DNA of 64,000 nucleotides, taken from NCBI GenBank assembly GCA_003118195.1, contig BEXV01000037.1:725559-789558 (forward strand), written 5' to 3'. The notes under the pieces were generated by a model, which did not search any database, was not told where the DNA came from, and saw only the letters and a program-made list of their open reading frames with translations. This stretch comes from Hemicentrotus pulcherrimus (Eukaryota > Echinodermata > Echinoidea > Camarodonta > Strongylocentrotidae). Both the position numbers and the translations under genes were made by a program. Of the stretch, positions 46,516 to 59,300 are shown piece after piece (the first letter of the stretch is position 1; every line of letters begins with the position of its first letter).

Positions 46516-46862
46516 TACGAAAAAATACGAATAGGCAGTAAATCTGGATCTCAAAACGAACATTTTTGAAAGTTGATTTCTGCAGGCCCCAAACATATTT
46601 AGAGGCTTTCCCTTCGCAATGATATGAATTTTGCATCAATTCATAACACTTTTGCTTCTTGGTGTGACTCCTTTAAAATACATAACCATTTATAATAATG
46701 CCTGATTGAAAAAGAAATTATTGTTTTCCCTGACATTTCTGCTTTGAATAAAAGCAATTTGTAAGGAGATGGACTTTATCTCAAACTTCAAAATATGGGC
46801 AGTAACACTGATGAGCTCATTAAAATTTCAGATATTAGTTGTAGTTTTGAATATGATATCTC

Positions 46863-46868
46863 TTTATT
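46863..46868 (-). terminator. Candidate poly(A) signal for nischarin
   Basis: TTTATT on the + strand (AATAAA on the minus strand), about 1.5 kb past the nischarin stop. Chosen only because it is the first clear hexamer I noticed. Confidence 0.2.
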
Positions 46869-48394
46869 AATAAAAGATATGGTTCATGATGATGATCATA
46901 AAAACAGTACTAAGTACTAGTACGTTATAAAGCACAATATCCAGTTTACAAAACAGAAATGTGGATTTAAAACAAAATCATAATTTTGCAGCGGATTGCA
47001 CAGGTTTATGTTTGGCAGAATATTTCTATTTGTCAATGGCAAAGAATTGCAATTGACAATTGTTACAAAGTGCCGTTTTTACATTCAATTCATATACATC
47101 CACTTGTGATGGATACCATCCTAGTTCATAATGGTTAATGCCAATTTAAATTGTTCAATTCTTTTGTAAAAAATCTCCCACTACATATAACATTGTATAA
47201 ACATATAAAAAGGAAAGCAAAATATAAATAACCTGGGCTTCTGATTAGTACAATACGAGTAGATAACTAGAACACTTCAAGTTTGATTTACAAGCATCTT
47301 CATCTGCGGCTTAATTACATGTACATGTATGTATGACTGTGATATCAAGAAAATAAAGAAAAAAAGAATAAGAAAACAAGATGGAAAAATTTCATGTCAA
47401 ACTATTCACAAAAATAATGAATAAAAAGACAATTAGTCATGTTTCTCATTTCTCTCTGTTTTTACATAGTCTATGTTTCTTTTGCAAAATGCAAACGCAC
47501 AAAAAATTTAATTATCTTCCAACCTGAACTGGTTTTGTGTCACTTCACAATTGACGTTAAATATCAAATTCAATCATATTGGAATTTTAAAAATCCACTT
47601 TACTTGTTTCATGTCTCTATTTCAGTTTTAGATCATATTACTTTTAGTATGATGATGCAGTGGCAAAGTAATACAAGCCAATTTAGTACTTGGTTTTCGG
47701 TGAAATTAATTTGTAGAAGCAATGATCTTGTTTTCTTGGATTTTCCAAAATCATTATATATGAGCAATTTAAGCCACACATACTATAATACTACATATGC
47801 ATAAACGTATATTTAAGAAACATTGTTCAATTATAAAATTATGTTGTACAAAATATCTAGCACAGTACCCAGCAAATAAATCTGGGTAAAATATACATAC
47901 AGTCACATAGCTTCATAACAAAATACAAATGTATAACAGACTATAGATAAATATCATATAATATATAGAACTATATAAAAGATTTACAACTTTGAACACA
48001 AACAAAGCATAATCAGGGAACATTAACAATACTTCAAACACAAAATGCCAGTTCACAAGCATGATAAACTAAGAACCAATAACAATTCTTTCATTATATA
48101 TTTCAAACACTTTGAATCTTAACAGACACTTTCAGTGAATGTACCAGTCCTGATGACTTTTTGGTTCAATACAAAATCCAACACAACAGCTGGTTTGCAC
48201 AAAATATTCCATAAAGAGCATATCATGACGAAACCTACTTTCACATCAAATCACCAATGTCTTGATTAAATATGTCTCCAAACTGTAAGGAACTGGTGTT
48301 TCTAGCAGATGTGACAAAGTCATCATACATGTACAGTATCTATTACAATAGAATTACTCCATGGGTCCAATGCGCACTATACATCTCATTCAGT

Positions 48395-50507
48395 TTATGC
48401 ACTAACCTGGATAGAGAGTTCCTTATTGTGCTTATCCCTCCACTGTCCACAAATCATCTTCATCAATCTCTCCCTGTCTTCAAGAGAAGGAAGAACCAGG
48501 GTCCAGACGATGTCTGGTGTGTGATGCTTCTCACCTTCCTGGAGATCATCTGATGTGAAGTACTCTCTGCTGATGTCCACCTCCACATTGATGACCTCAA
48601 AGATAAGGGTAATGTCACAGGAGGAGAAGTCGCTGACCACCAGTCGCTTTAGATTGAAGATGGGTTGGACGTCGCTGATGGCGTACTGAGGACTCTCTGG
48701 TAACAACTTGGAGAAGTTTGGGATCGGGTAGCACACATGATCCTCATGGCACAGTGCCACGTGTGTGTTGGTGATGATGAGTGATCTCGGGTAACGAGGT
48801 GCTGTTTCGATGGACGGTGGAACATAGTCGTTGTTGCTGACAACATCACCGACCTGGTGGAGGAGCATGTACATCAGAAGGTGGACATCGTGGAAACCAT
48901 AGGAAGGACTCTTAACATTCTCCACAACAAGGTAAGTCAAGTCACTAATTGTCTCTTCGTTGGCATAGACAAACTTGACACCTGCAGGATGTTTGTATTC
49001 TGTGATGACTGCTTCCTGTCTCGCCTTCATTGCCTCCTGGTAGAGGTCAATGGGTGACCCTGGTCTCTGATCAGATTTATGAGGACTTTCTGGGTGTGGC
49101 AGAGCGAGCATCAGTTGCTGTTGAAACTTGTGTGTTTCCTTGAAGCTTCTGGTTATCAGGGTCAGGGTGTTGTCTGGTATCTGCCCCGTCACACGTATCT
49201 TCTGGTCAAAAAGACCCACCACCACCTCGTCTATGTCCCTGAGGGGAATGACATGCTGGCAGCAAACTCTGTTTGCCTCTAGCTCTGAAGAACTGTGGAT
49301 CACACCACTGGCGTGAGATTGCTGATCGGGTCTTCCTGATTTGAGTTTGGATTTGCGAACTGCAGAGTCGCTGCATATCCGACGATGAGTCTTCCAGGAT
49401 TCCCGATGACACTTCAATGTCTGATCTGAAAACACATAGAGTGCTATAGAGCTAAGCATAACACAAGACATTACCTCCTTTTTAGGAACTGCATAGGAGA
49501 TCACATTTGTCCATATCACATGGGTAAGATGTTCCGTATCAACCCCCATTTTCGTGACATTCTCATGAAAGTACTTGATCATCTCGTTGACAGACATCGT
49601 GGCAAGACATTGCATTGACGGAGAGAGCTTGAGACCTTTCTTCAGCCCACAGGATGATAGATGATCAATCATTGTTTGGTCATAGTCAGGGACATAGACT
49701 AAAGAAGGAGCTCCTGGAACAATGGAAGGTGATGATATCATTTCCCCAAATCCAATATCTTGATTATCTAAGGTTCTTGACTTTATTTGAGGCATCAGCG
49801 TTTCATACGTTTCCTCAACTCTAGTGGGTGACGAAGATTCTGTCACATCATTTTCTTTGTTCTCCTGGTCAGCTCTGGAGATGATGCTCACTTCTTCAAC
49901 TTTAGAGGCTATCTCATTAATACATAGATCTTTACTATCATCAACATCCCATGTCTTTGTTTCATTCTCCTCGCTGGCACCACTGTCAGCAGCATGGCTG
50001 ATTTGCAGTTGAGGTCTGACTGGAGCTGCAACATCTGGTTCAGAAGGATTCTCCGCTTCCTTTCCCTTCTCCCTTGCATCACTCCTGCCTAACAATGTTT
50101 GGATGTGCTTCCAAACCTCCTCTGCTTCTAACTGGGAAGGGAACTTGTTGGAGAGCTGTACAGTCCCATCCACGATGCCTCTTAACATTTCTATCAACTC
50201 CTCCTGCTCCTCTTTGCTCATCTGACTCAGGTATCTCTCCAGTGTAGGCCCGTTGATATCTGGAGGGGGCATGCCCGCTGCCTTGTGCCGAGGACCATAC
50301 GTAAAGAGGTTAGGTCCCTGAAAGTACATGGTGAGCAGCGAGAAGATGGTGGGTACGTCTGTAATACCTGCTTGGCTGTGTCGACTGATTTCATCAAAGA
50401 CGTGATAGGCATATCCTTTGGGACTCAACTTGATTTCCTGCACAGGACATGTCTTTTCTGTTGTTGAAACAGGGTTGGGCCGTGGAGAGCGAGATCTTGA
50501 TCTTGCC
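48395..50507 (-). CDS. NISCH: NISCH exon 13: RS-rich start, unique region, C-terminal domain
   Basis: 2113 nt, from a split Arg codon to TAA. It starts RARSRSRSPRP, then a segment with EEQEELIEMLRGIVDG and an acidic/Ser linker with little similarity to mammals. From about the middle it matches the nischarin C-terminus: L-T-H-V-I-W-T-N-V-I, then VVVGLFDQKIRVTG, SPIDLYQEA, KFVYANEETISDLTYLV and WTLVLPSLEDRERLM. Acceptor ccttccag. A single uninterrupted exon of this size is unusual beside its 62-264 nt neighbours. Confidence 0.95.
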
Positions 50508-53323
50508 CTGGAAGGAGAGTTTAAAAATTATAAAATGTTATCATTCTTTGAATAAATGTAAAAACTTTCTAGATGCGACTAGGGGGTACTTTGACCATAT
50601 CTAGGTTTTAAACACAAAATAAGAAACGTTTAGGTGCAGTCTGATTAGCAATGACGTCCAATCTTTATTCAATTTTGGACAATCAATAAAACATGTACGT
50701 GTATTAGAACAACATTTTTCTTGTGTCTCACTTCACTTATCACAAGCTGTATCAACGTGTCTACTGTTTGGCTTTGGTTTTATGTAATGTCCTTCGCACA
50801 ACATAGGGTGCGTTTATTGACCAATTTTTTTGCCTAGAATCGGGCTTCTCAAACATCTTTCAGGCGAATTTTTAAGGTGATAAACGCAAAGCCTTTTTCA
50901 AACGTCTTTAGATATGGGCATATTGTAACACCAAAAAAGGTGCGATTTGAATGTGACATACTGCCAGAATCACGTTTCGGAGAGATGTTAAACGCAAAGA
51001 AATAAAAGATAATCCGTTGATACATTCTGAAGGTCTGAAGTCTGTCTATAATCTCATTGAGAACTACATCAAGATAAATATAGCAACTTTTACCTTTTTG
51101 TTTTATCTTTCTTTGCTCCTTTCTCCCCACTCTTCTGCACATCCCCTTTGGTTGCTATGGCAGCTGAAGCCTCTCCTTCTGCTGGATCGGACATCTCATT
51201 AAATATACTAAGCCACGCCTTGCCACCTTGCCTGCGAAGAGATTCTACTTTGGCTTTGAATTCAGCACTTTCTCCTGCAAGAGAAACAAAATAAATGAAC
51301 CATTGAGACGATATGATTGCTTCCCGATGTAAACGATGGGCAAACACCACTCACAATGAAAATTATGATCGAGGAAGAAAAAGCAGGGTAGAGATTGAGT
51401 ACGAAGCAAGTCAAATAGCACTCATAGAAACAGAATATAGACAATCTATAAGTTCTTTGAGACACATTGTTCTTCTCAACAAGTACATTTAGAAAGGTTC
51501 CAAATTATACTGTTACATACTACACAATCGAACAAATAATGGCCAAACAAGCTGGAAATGGTCATTACATGGAGCTTTCAGATTGCACTGCAGTACTGAG
51601 TATTTGTCATATTGCCTTTTGTCTGTGTATGTGACATGCCTGCATAGTGCATGTTAATGTATATGGAACATACAGACATAATCAAAATAAAACAGATACA
51701 TGTTAAAGTGATTGGCTAGCTTTGCGAATAGCCGATCTAAAAAATTCTCAAACTAAATGAAACATGTGTATGGGTACACGTATTAGTACTCAAAAACCCT
51801 GAAAACTACCATTGTTTAGACTGAAAAGCTGCAAGTTCAACGCAAACCACGATTTTGTATAATATCGCATCTCTGAGACCTTTTAAATAGAGACCGTTAC
51901 TCGAGTTTTCAAATACTTCCCAAAGGTTTTATGACTTGAGACTCTCAGAGCCATATTTTAAAATTATACCTTGCATGTTTATACCATTTTCAAGTAACAG
52001 AATTAGACATTTTTAAATTCCTAACAATGTTAGCCAATCACTTTAAGAGCATTAAAACAACCAGCAAGTAAGAAATATAAACAGGGAAAAGTAAAACAAC
52101 TCAAGTGAAAAAAAAAGACAACAAAAACTATCCACAAAGGAAGATGGCGTTAAAGTTGAACAAAATTGTGCTATTTACCATTTAGACTAGGACCCACTGA
52201 TGATGTATAAGCAGCTTGTTTTGATGCACTGGGGTCAGCTATAGCTGCCTCATGGACTACTTTCTGTGCACAAAACATTCAAAACAAAATTCTAATTGGT
52301 GCGTGAATGCAAGAGTTAAATGCGTACCAACAAATAGGTATTCAATGTAATAAAACTTGCTGAATATATAGCGAGAAAAAAGTATGTGGCATTGAGGGTA
52401 TAGAAATCATAAGCCAGTAGGACCATGTTTGAAAATGAAATGGAATTATATCTAATTTAAGAAGAATGATGTTGATTTAAATTGGATTAACTGACATTAA
52501 ATGAAGGTAGGCATACCTGGAAGACAAGTTGATTCTTTTTAAAACAACATCATGATAACATGAGCAGTCACTGTGAATGTGTGTCAAACTGACCGCAGTA
52601 ATATTTAAGGTATGCATGACCAAATAACCCCCCCCCAAAAAAAAAAAAAAAATATATGAAATAAAAATAATAAAATAAATACATAAATAAATATAACGAA
52701 ATAAATAAATAAGAAATAAATAAATTTTAGAAAAATAAAAAATGATAATAATATAAATGATTTATAAAAACATTTAAAAATAATTCATTTTGTTATGGTG
52801 ATGAATGCTAATAACAAGTCTGAAGCCAGCTCGTCCTATGTAATGGTGCTTGAAATCAATTAATAATGTAAAATATGTACAATTAAGATAAAGTGGCTGA
52901 GATGTATTAAAATCATTCCAGCTTTATAGAAAAGCAAGGAGTTTTTAATTCATTAAGAACACTTATGGAAAACAAAATAAAGCCAAATATGGTCACATAC
53001 AAATGATTAGAACTAAAAAAGTGTTGAAGTGTTCTACTGTGATATATTACATGTGTAATGCATGTGAATTAGTTCCATTAAGTTCCATTACAAATTCTAC
53101 TCATGTACAAATCAATTTATAAATCAAGAATTTAATACTATTCAGTATCAATCAAAGCACCAAAAACTATGAAACCCATACCTTTGGTGAGTCGTGTTTT
53201 GATCCAACAAAAGGCCTGTAATCTTTGGACTTCTTGATTGCTTTCAGAATGTTGACTGTATCCTGTTATCCAAACACACAAGAAAGGAGAGAGAGAGAGA
53301 AAAGAGAGAGAGAAAGAGGAGAG

Positions 53324-53380
<57 letters not shown>

Positions 53381-56300
53381 GAGGGAGAGAGGGAGGGAGA
53401 GAGAGAGAGGGAGAGAGAGAGAGAGAGAGAGAGGGAGAGGGGATGGTAAAATCAGTGCTTATCATCAAAAGAAAAGGATTAAGGCCTGGAATATTTGGAC
53501 CTCAGGTAATCCCTGTTCTGGCTGACATCTGGAGTGAATAGAAATCGAACATAGACACATTTTTACGCAAAAAAGAAGTGGAATAACTAGATTGAAGTCT
53601 CTAAATTTGATTATGATATTGTGACAATCAACACTCAAATCACCAATGAGCATAATCCAACAAAGTACACTTCAATTTTCCAAACTGTTTAGAATTCATG
53701 TAGGGTCTGATGGTAAACCAGTTTAAAACTGGGCAGTTTTAACCACCTCAAGCACATGAAGGGGATAAAGCTTACCTTCTCTTTCTCGGAGGCCTTGTGA
53801 CCATCAAGACTCAGTTCTGTAAAGCGGTCTTCAAAGAGTTCCAGGACCTTGGTTCGGTAGTCTACCACGTTGGTAACAGGGTTCCCACTCAGCAGGAGTG
53901 TCTCCAGACAAGGAAGATTGCACACATGTTGTAACTCTAATACCTGTGGGAACGGAAAGCAGGAAACCATTGGAGAAAGTGGGATAGATTGTGTAATAAA
54001 TGCTCCAGCAACAATTGCTTGACAGTCATTTCCTAATACTAATTGAATTGCTAACTTTTACTCTGGACTCGACACTATTATATCTGATTTTACCCCTAAC
54101 ACTACAAGTTTGGCAAAGTAAAACTTCAAATTTGAACCAAAGACTATAAGCATTACCCAAAATCTCTCGTGAAGTAAAGCCTGAAATGTATGTTGCATCA
54201 TCATCAAACCGCATATGGTGGAAAATAATCTTATTCATATGAGTGCATACATGAATAAGTCTACATCATTTTTCATAATTGTACTTCACTCTTTCTCTGT
54301 GTGCCTATCTCTAGATTCTATCTCTCTCCTTCTCCCCCCCCCCCCCCCCCCCCCCCCCCNCTAGATTCTATCACTCTATCTCTCCTTCTATCTCCCCCCC
54401 CCCCTCTCCCGCCTTGTTTCTTTTCCTCCTTACATGTTCTATAATATTGGACCTGACATCCAGCTTGACCAGCGAGTAGAGTTTGGCCAGGCCGTAGAGA
54501 CTGAAGAGATCATTGTTGGTCAGTAGGAGAGTGTGGACATTACCCAGCCTGGTGTTCATATCGTCCAGGGAGTGGAGTTGGTTGTAGGAGAGGTTGAGAT
54601 GGGTCATGGCAGAGAGGTGTTGTAGGTGGCTGATGGAGCGTAGCTGGTTGTGGCTCAAGTCAAGCTGCTCCACGTTAGGCAAGAGGCACTATGGATTGAC
54701 GAAGGATCGGACGGAGGGTTACAAAATGGTTTCGTTTGAAAGATCATGATAACAAATAGCTATGGCAATATATCATGAATGAAATCGGTCTGAAGTTTTT
54801 CCAGAAAATGCATTGCATTGTATGGTAAGTGTTACCATACTGTCATATGCATTTGTACGCTTCTGCATTGTAATACATGAATGCATTCATATTTTTATGA
54901 TTTTTAATTGAAATTGGAAATCTCTGATACTTCAACATTAGTGTTTCAAAGCCACTGATCTGATAAAATGGCTGCTGAAAGATGCATTAGCATAACTTGA
55001 TGAAATGATACCTGTAACAGCAATATCTACTTTTGCTTTCATACCCATACACCACCACTACCAGTACCCACCACATTTGTAATGATCAATAAACTTTACA
55101 CTTTCCACATTAAAGTTCATATATTCTGTATCATCTTTATCTAGCTTGATGCACCATGCTAAACTGAAAGAACAGTACATGGCACATTTCTGGACTTACT
55201 ATTGACTTGTCTATATCACTCAATTCATTGTAGCTGAAATCTACCAACTTGGTCCGACTCCATGGGGGGACAATGTCCATTACATCTTGACCACTAGAGC
55301 TGGCTAGAGATTCCCACTGAGTGAGATTGGGCAGTAAAATATCCTGAAAAATCATAGAACATATGATACTTACTTTCTTAAAACAAAATATACTTTTTGA
55401 CAGAAATGTTTATTGATCAGACCTAGACAATGTGTATATTATCAACCAAAATAGTATATGAGATTAAAAACAACAGAAATCATGCTCGGCCCTAGCAACC
55501 ATGAAAAGGCCTCCTGGCTAGATTAAAACCAAAAAAATGTGCTACCGGTACTCTTATCTTGCCATCAAAGTCTTGTGTTTCTTTTGTCAAAAGGCTGGCA
55601 CACATTTGATAATCAAAGAAATAACTGAATTCCTGGTGAACATCTCATAATGACAAGATTTTACAATTCAAAATGTACACTTCTCTCTCTCCTATTACAG
55701 TTGAATGTCACCTTACAAACATTGAATACCAAATGAAATAATACAAGCTCTTTACATAATAATTAAGGAGTTAATGTATATACATATACAAATTTGAAAC
55801 AAGCAAATGAAATATGATTGAAGCTTACCTGTATTGACGTTAAAGACTTGTGAACAGTCAAGAAATGTACATGTGTCTTCGCTTCTTCAACCCCTGATAT
55901 ACACCTTGCATTACAAACCTCAATCTGGTGGAAAGACAGAAACGGTCATCACAACTTTAATAAGGCCTGCAGATTTAATACCCATGTCAAAATGATTGAA
56001 CATACTCAAGACTTGGGATTAACAGGGGGTAGGTATATATGTGCCTAAAAAAAAAAAATCCCCCCAGATGTAAGATGGACCTGGAGGAGATATATTTTAT
56101 CAGCACACCAATGACAAAGTGTTAGTGTAGATGCTAGTTAACATGGACTTAAGAAATTCCTTGTTTATACCATGATTAAAATTACTTTTCAAACCCTGAA
56201 CAAGATGATCTAAAGATATAAGCAAAGTTTTTAACTATTACATATATTATTTTGAAAACTTATGAGCACTTGTCTCACAGTTTTAACACCCCCCTCTATT

Positions 56301-59300
56301 GATAATTTCAATAAGTTCAATAAGTTCATGCACCAGAAAACAAAAATATCTGGTCCAAGCTGCATAAGTACAAACATCAGAGAGTCATTTGATCTTGAAT
56401 CTCCAAACATGTAGTATTCATCAAACAGTATTCAACAAAGACTAAAGATTATATTGTAACTTTTGTTGAGGTCTGTTCATTAAAACAACAGGGACAGTCC
56501 TTTAAGTTTACCTTGAGATGTTTGATTGATTTGAAGTAGGAGAGGTCAAAGGGCAACTCATCAACTTTCCGAGTGCTGGACCCAAGCCTGGTAGTAGATC
56601 CAACAATCTACGGATAGAAAGAAAAACAGTTCAACTAATCATGGATACACAAATACAAAATTATCTCTACAACAAATGCTAAGAAGCAATTTGGAATCGC
56701 TGAATAGAAGAACTTGGGAGACAATCAAATAAATCATTGTACATATTTTCTTTCTTTCTTCTTCATTAAGACTATTATGCACTTTTGCCATCTGTATCCG
56801 CTTTATGTCTTACTAGTTTTTCTCAAATTTGTTCCAGGTTTTGCTTTGCTTGTGATCTGTTCCCTTTCATTTATTACCTTGGAACATATACACTGAAAGA
56901 GAGGACTTAAAGCCATTGATCCCCTGGTTACTTACAGTACTAACAAGCACACACATACTTTCTTAGCAGTCGGGTAATAAAAACCACCCATCCAATCAAC
57001 CAATCGCAATTAAGTGTGTCTAGATAATATTATATCACAATTAAGTGTTTCTAGATACTATTAAATAGATTTACCCTGAGATATCTCAGCCTGGACATAA
57101 AGTCCATGATATGGCCAATGTCACTGTGGGCATCATCTGAATCTGGATTGAAGAAACAAAGAGAAAAGAAGATGATGACATCGGCATTCAAAATGACCAC
57201 TGCAGTAATGATGATGCAGATTAATCTCTGCAAGTCCTTCCAAGCAACTTCCCTATGAAACGCTGCTTTCTTTCATAGGTTAACTTACATTTTATAGCAT
57301 AGGCATCAAAATAATTGAAAGATCTTCTTAAATCATGCTGCTACTACATGCATATTAACATGATAGCAGAGTTGTTTATACGGTAGATCGTTTATTAAGA
57401 TCTGAAATGGATGATTATGAGAAACCATTATCGTGCAGCCTTTATAACGCACAGTGCAATTCTATTAATACCGGTCAACTATTGTTTGCACAAATCAGCA
57501 AATGTGGTATACAAGAATCGATCAACATATAAACCTCCTGAATATTGAGCCTGAGACGACTTGGGCTGTGCTTATAGAAAATTTGGGTTGTATTCGTATC
57601 ATGCTACATTCAACTAGCAGCGACATAATTTATGCTACTGCTGCTGCTGATGATGATGACTGTACTACAATACTGAGTTGTAGATAATTTATGTAAAATA
57701 ATTTAATCATAAAAAAGAAATAGTTTAGAGGAACCCACCACATGTAGGTAGCGGTAACTTGAGTCTTTCTGTGATAGCAAAGAGTTGCATAGGTGTCATC
57801 TCGCACACATCTTGGCTAGCCAAAATAAGATCCCCTTTCTCAAACAGCTCTGCAGCTAAAGCTTGTGAAACCCCATTGATATCCTGAAAATAATCATATC
57901 ATGTACAGTCAAAATAAAAAATATACCTTGCAGAAGGAAAGAAATTGATGTGTAAAAGGAGAGCTTGCTCATATCTTCTGTTCAGTTTGTAGCCACAGAT
58001 GTTTTACGATATGTTACAGTACAATGCCCTTGTGTCTCCAAACAGACAATATTACTAAACATATCTGAAAGGGCAGAAATGAGGAAGAAAATATTTGTTG
58101 CTTCCCATTTATGGATCAGAATGTTGTTGGGTAATGGTCATTTCTTATGACCCATCTGTTGTCCATGCAGTTCATTTTTTACATAGTTAAATACAAGTCT
58201 TGGAAATTTTACACTACAGAGACTGTGGTTTCAAATATCAGTTCAGCATCCCAGATTATTAGACTAAACTAGCGGGACCCGCGGAAATCCACAGGATTCT
58301 AGAGGGGGGCGGGGGGTGTAAATAGATTATAGAGACTGTCTGAATTAAAAGCACCAAGAACTTTATTTGCCATTTTTTTTAATACTCTTTTTTTTTTTAA
58401 ATAATCAAAATGATAATCAATATTCAGTAAACATGACCGTAATAATCACAAAATGAGCTTTGATTTCATACCTCCATTCAAGAAAACTATATAAAAATTG
58501 TGGCAATCATGATGGAAATAGGTCTCTAAGTTTGGACGTCAACGGGAAGCCCCGTGCTTGTGCGGCCACTACAAAGCACATCCTATAGCAAGACACTTTA
58601 CTCTGGGTAATCCTGACCCTGTGCATCGTGCATTTAATACGCAACTTAATGTGAGTGGATAGTCATCTGTCATGTGTCTACCGATATAATGTTGAATATC
58701 CATGAGGTATCTCTGTCGTCATGCAAATCCTGCATTATGCATATCACGTCTGTTTTGGCCTTGGACGTCGACACAGAGGAGGACCTTGGGCGGAGTATGG
58801 CCAATTCCACAGAGTAGACTCTCCCGTGGACGATGGCACCGGGCACAGGTACCCTAAGGGGATGGTTAGGGAGGAGATAGGTGCACCAACTTCGGTCTGC
58901 GATCTTATTAAAAAACAATAGAATACAAAGGCTCGCAAAGACGTCGCGCCCCCCCCTCCCTGCGGAGCCTTAGCGTATTACTTATATAGATTATCTAACT
59001 GTTCAATTGAAAGGCAACTAAAAAATTACAGCCACATGTGATTGACACATCAAGGACTGTTAATAGATATTTTTGACAATTACTATATTACAGAATATTA
59101 ACAGGGGGGCATTTCACAAAGGCTCTTTTCAATGACAAATGACATAAATCAGTGACAAATCTGATGATAACTAATCAGAAGCAAGGATTTCAGTGGCTAA
59201 TAACAAAAACTGTCATTTGTCACTGATGACAAGTTCTGTGAAACGCCTCCCTGGTCAATCTAAATGCTTACATAGATATCAAACTCCAGGAAAAGAAGGA

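Larger units (their letters stand above)
39859..48394. other. Convergent 3' flank between ADAMTS and nischarin
   Basis: 8.5 kb between the two stop codons. It must contain both 3' UTRs. It holds a (TG)n run at about 41506-41522, a foldback at about 42957-43070, the second 80-bp TTAA element (44791-44870), and the TGACGTCA hairpin (46417-46515). The longest open frames here (for example 42437-42928) have AT-rich composition and no recognisable domain. I see no further gene. Confidence 0.75.

Noticed and set aside
53225..53449. Arg/Glu-rich frame and its Ser/Leu-rich minus-strand mirror
   Set aside because: Direct translation of the (GA)n microsatellite.
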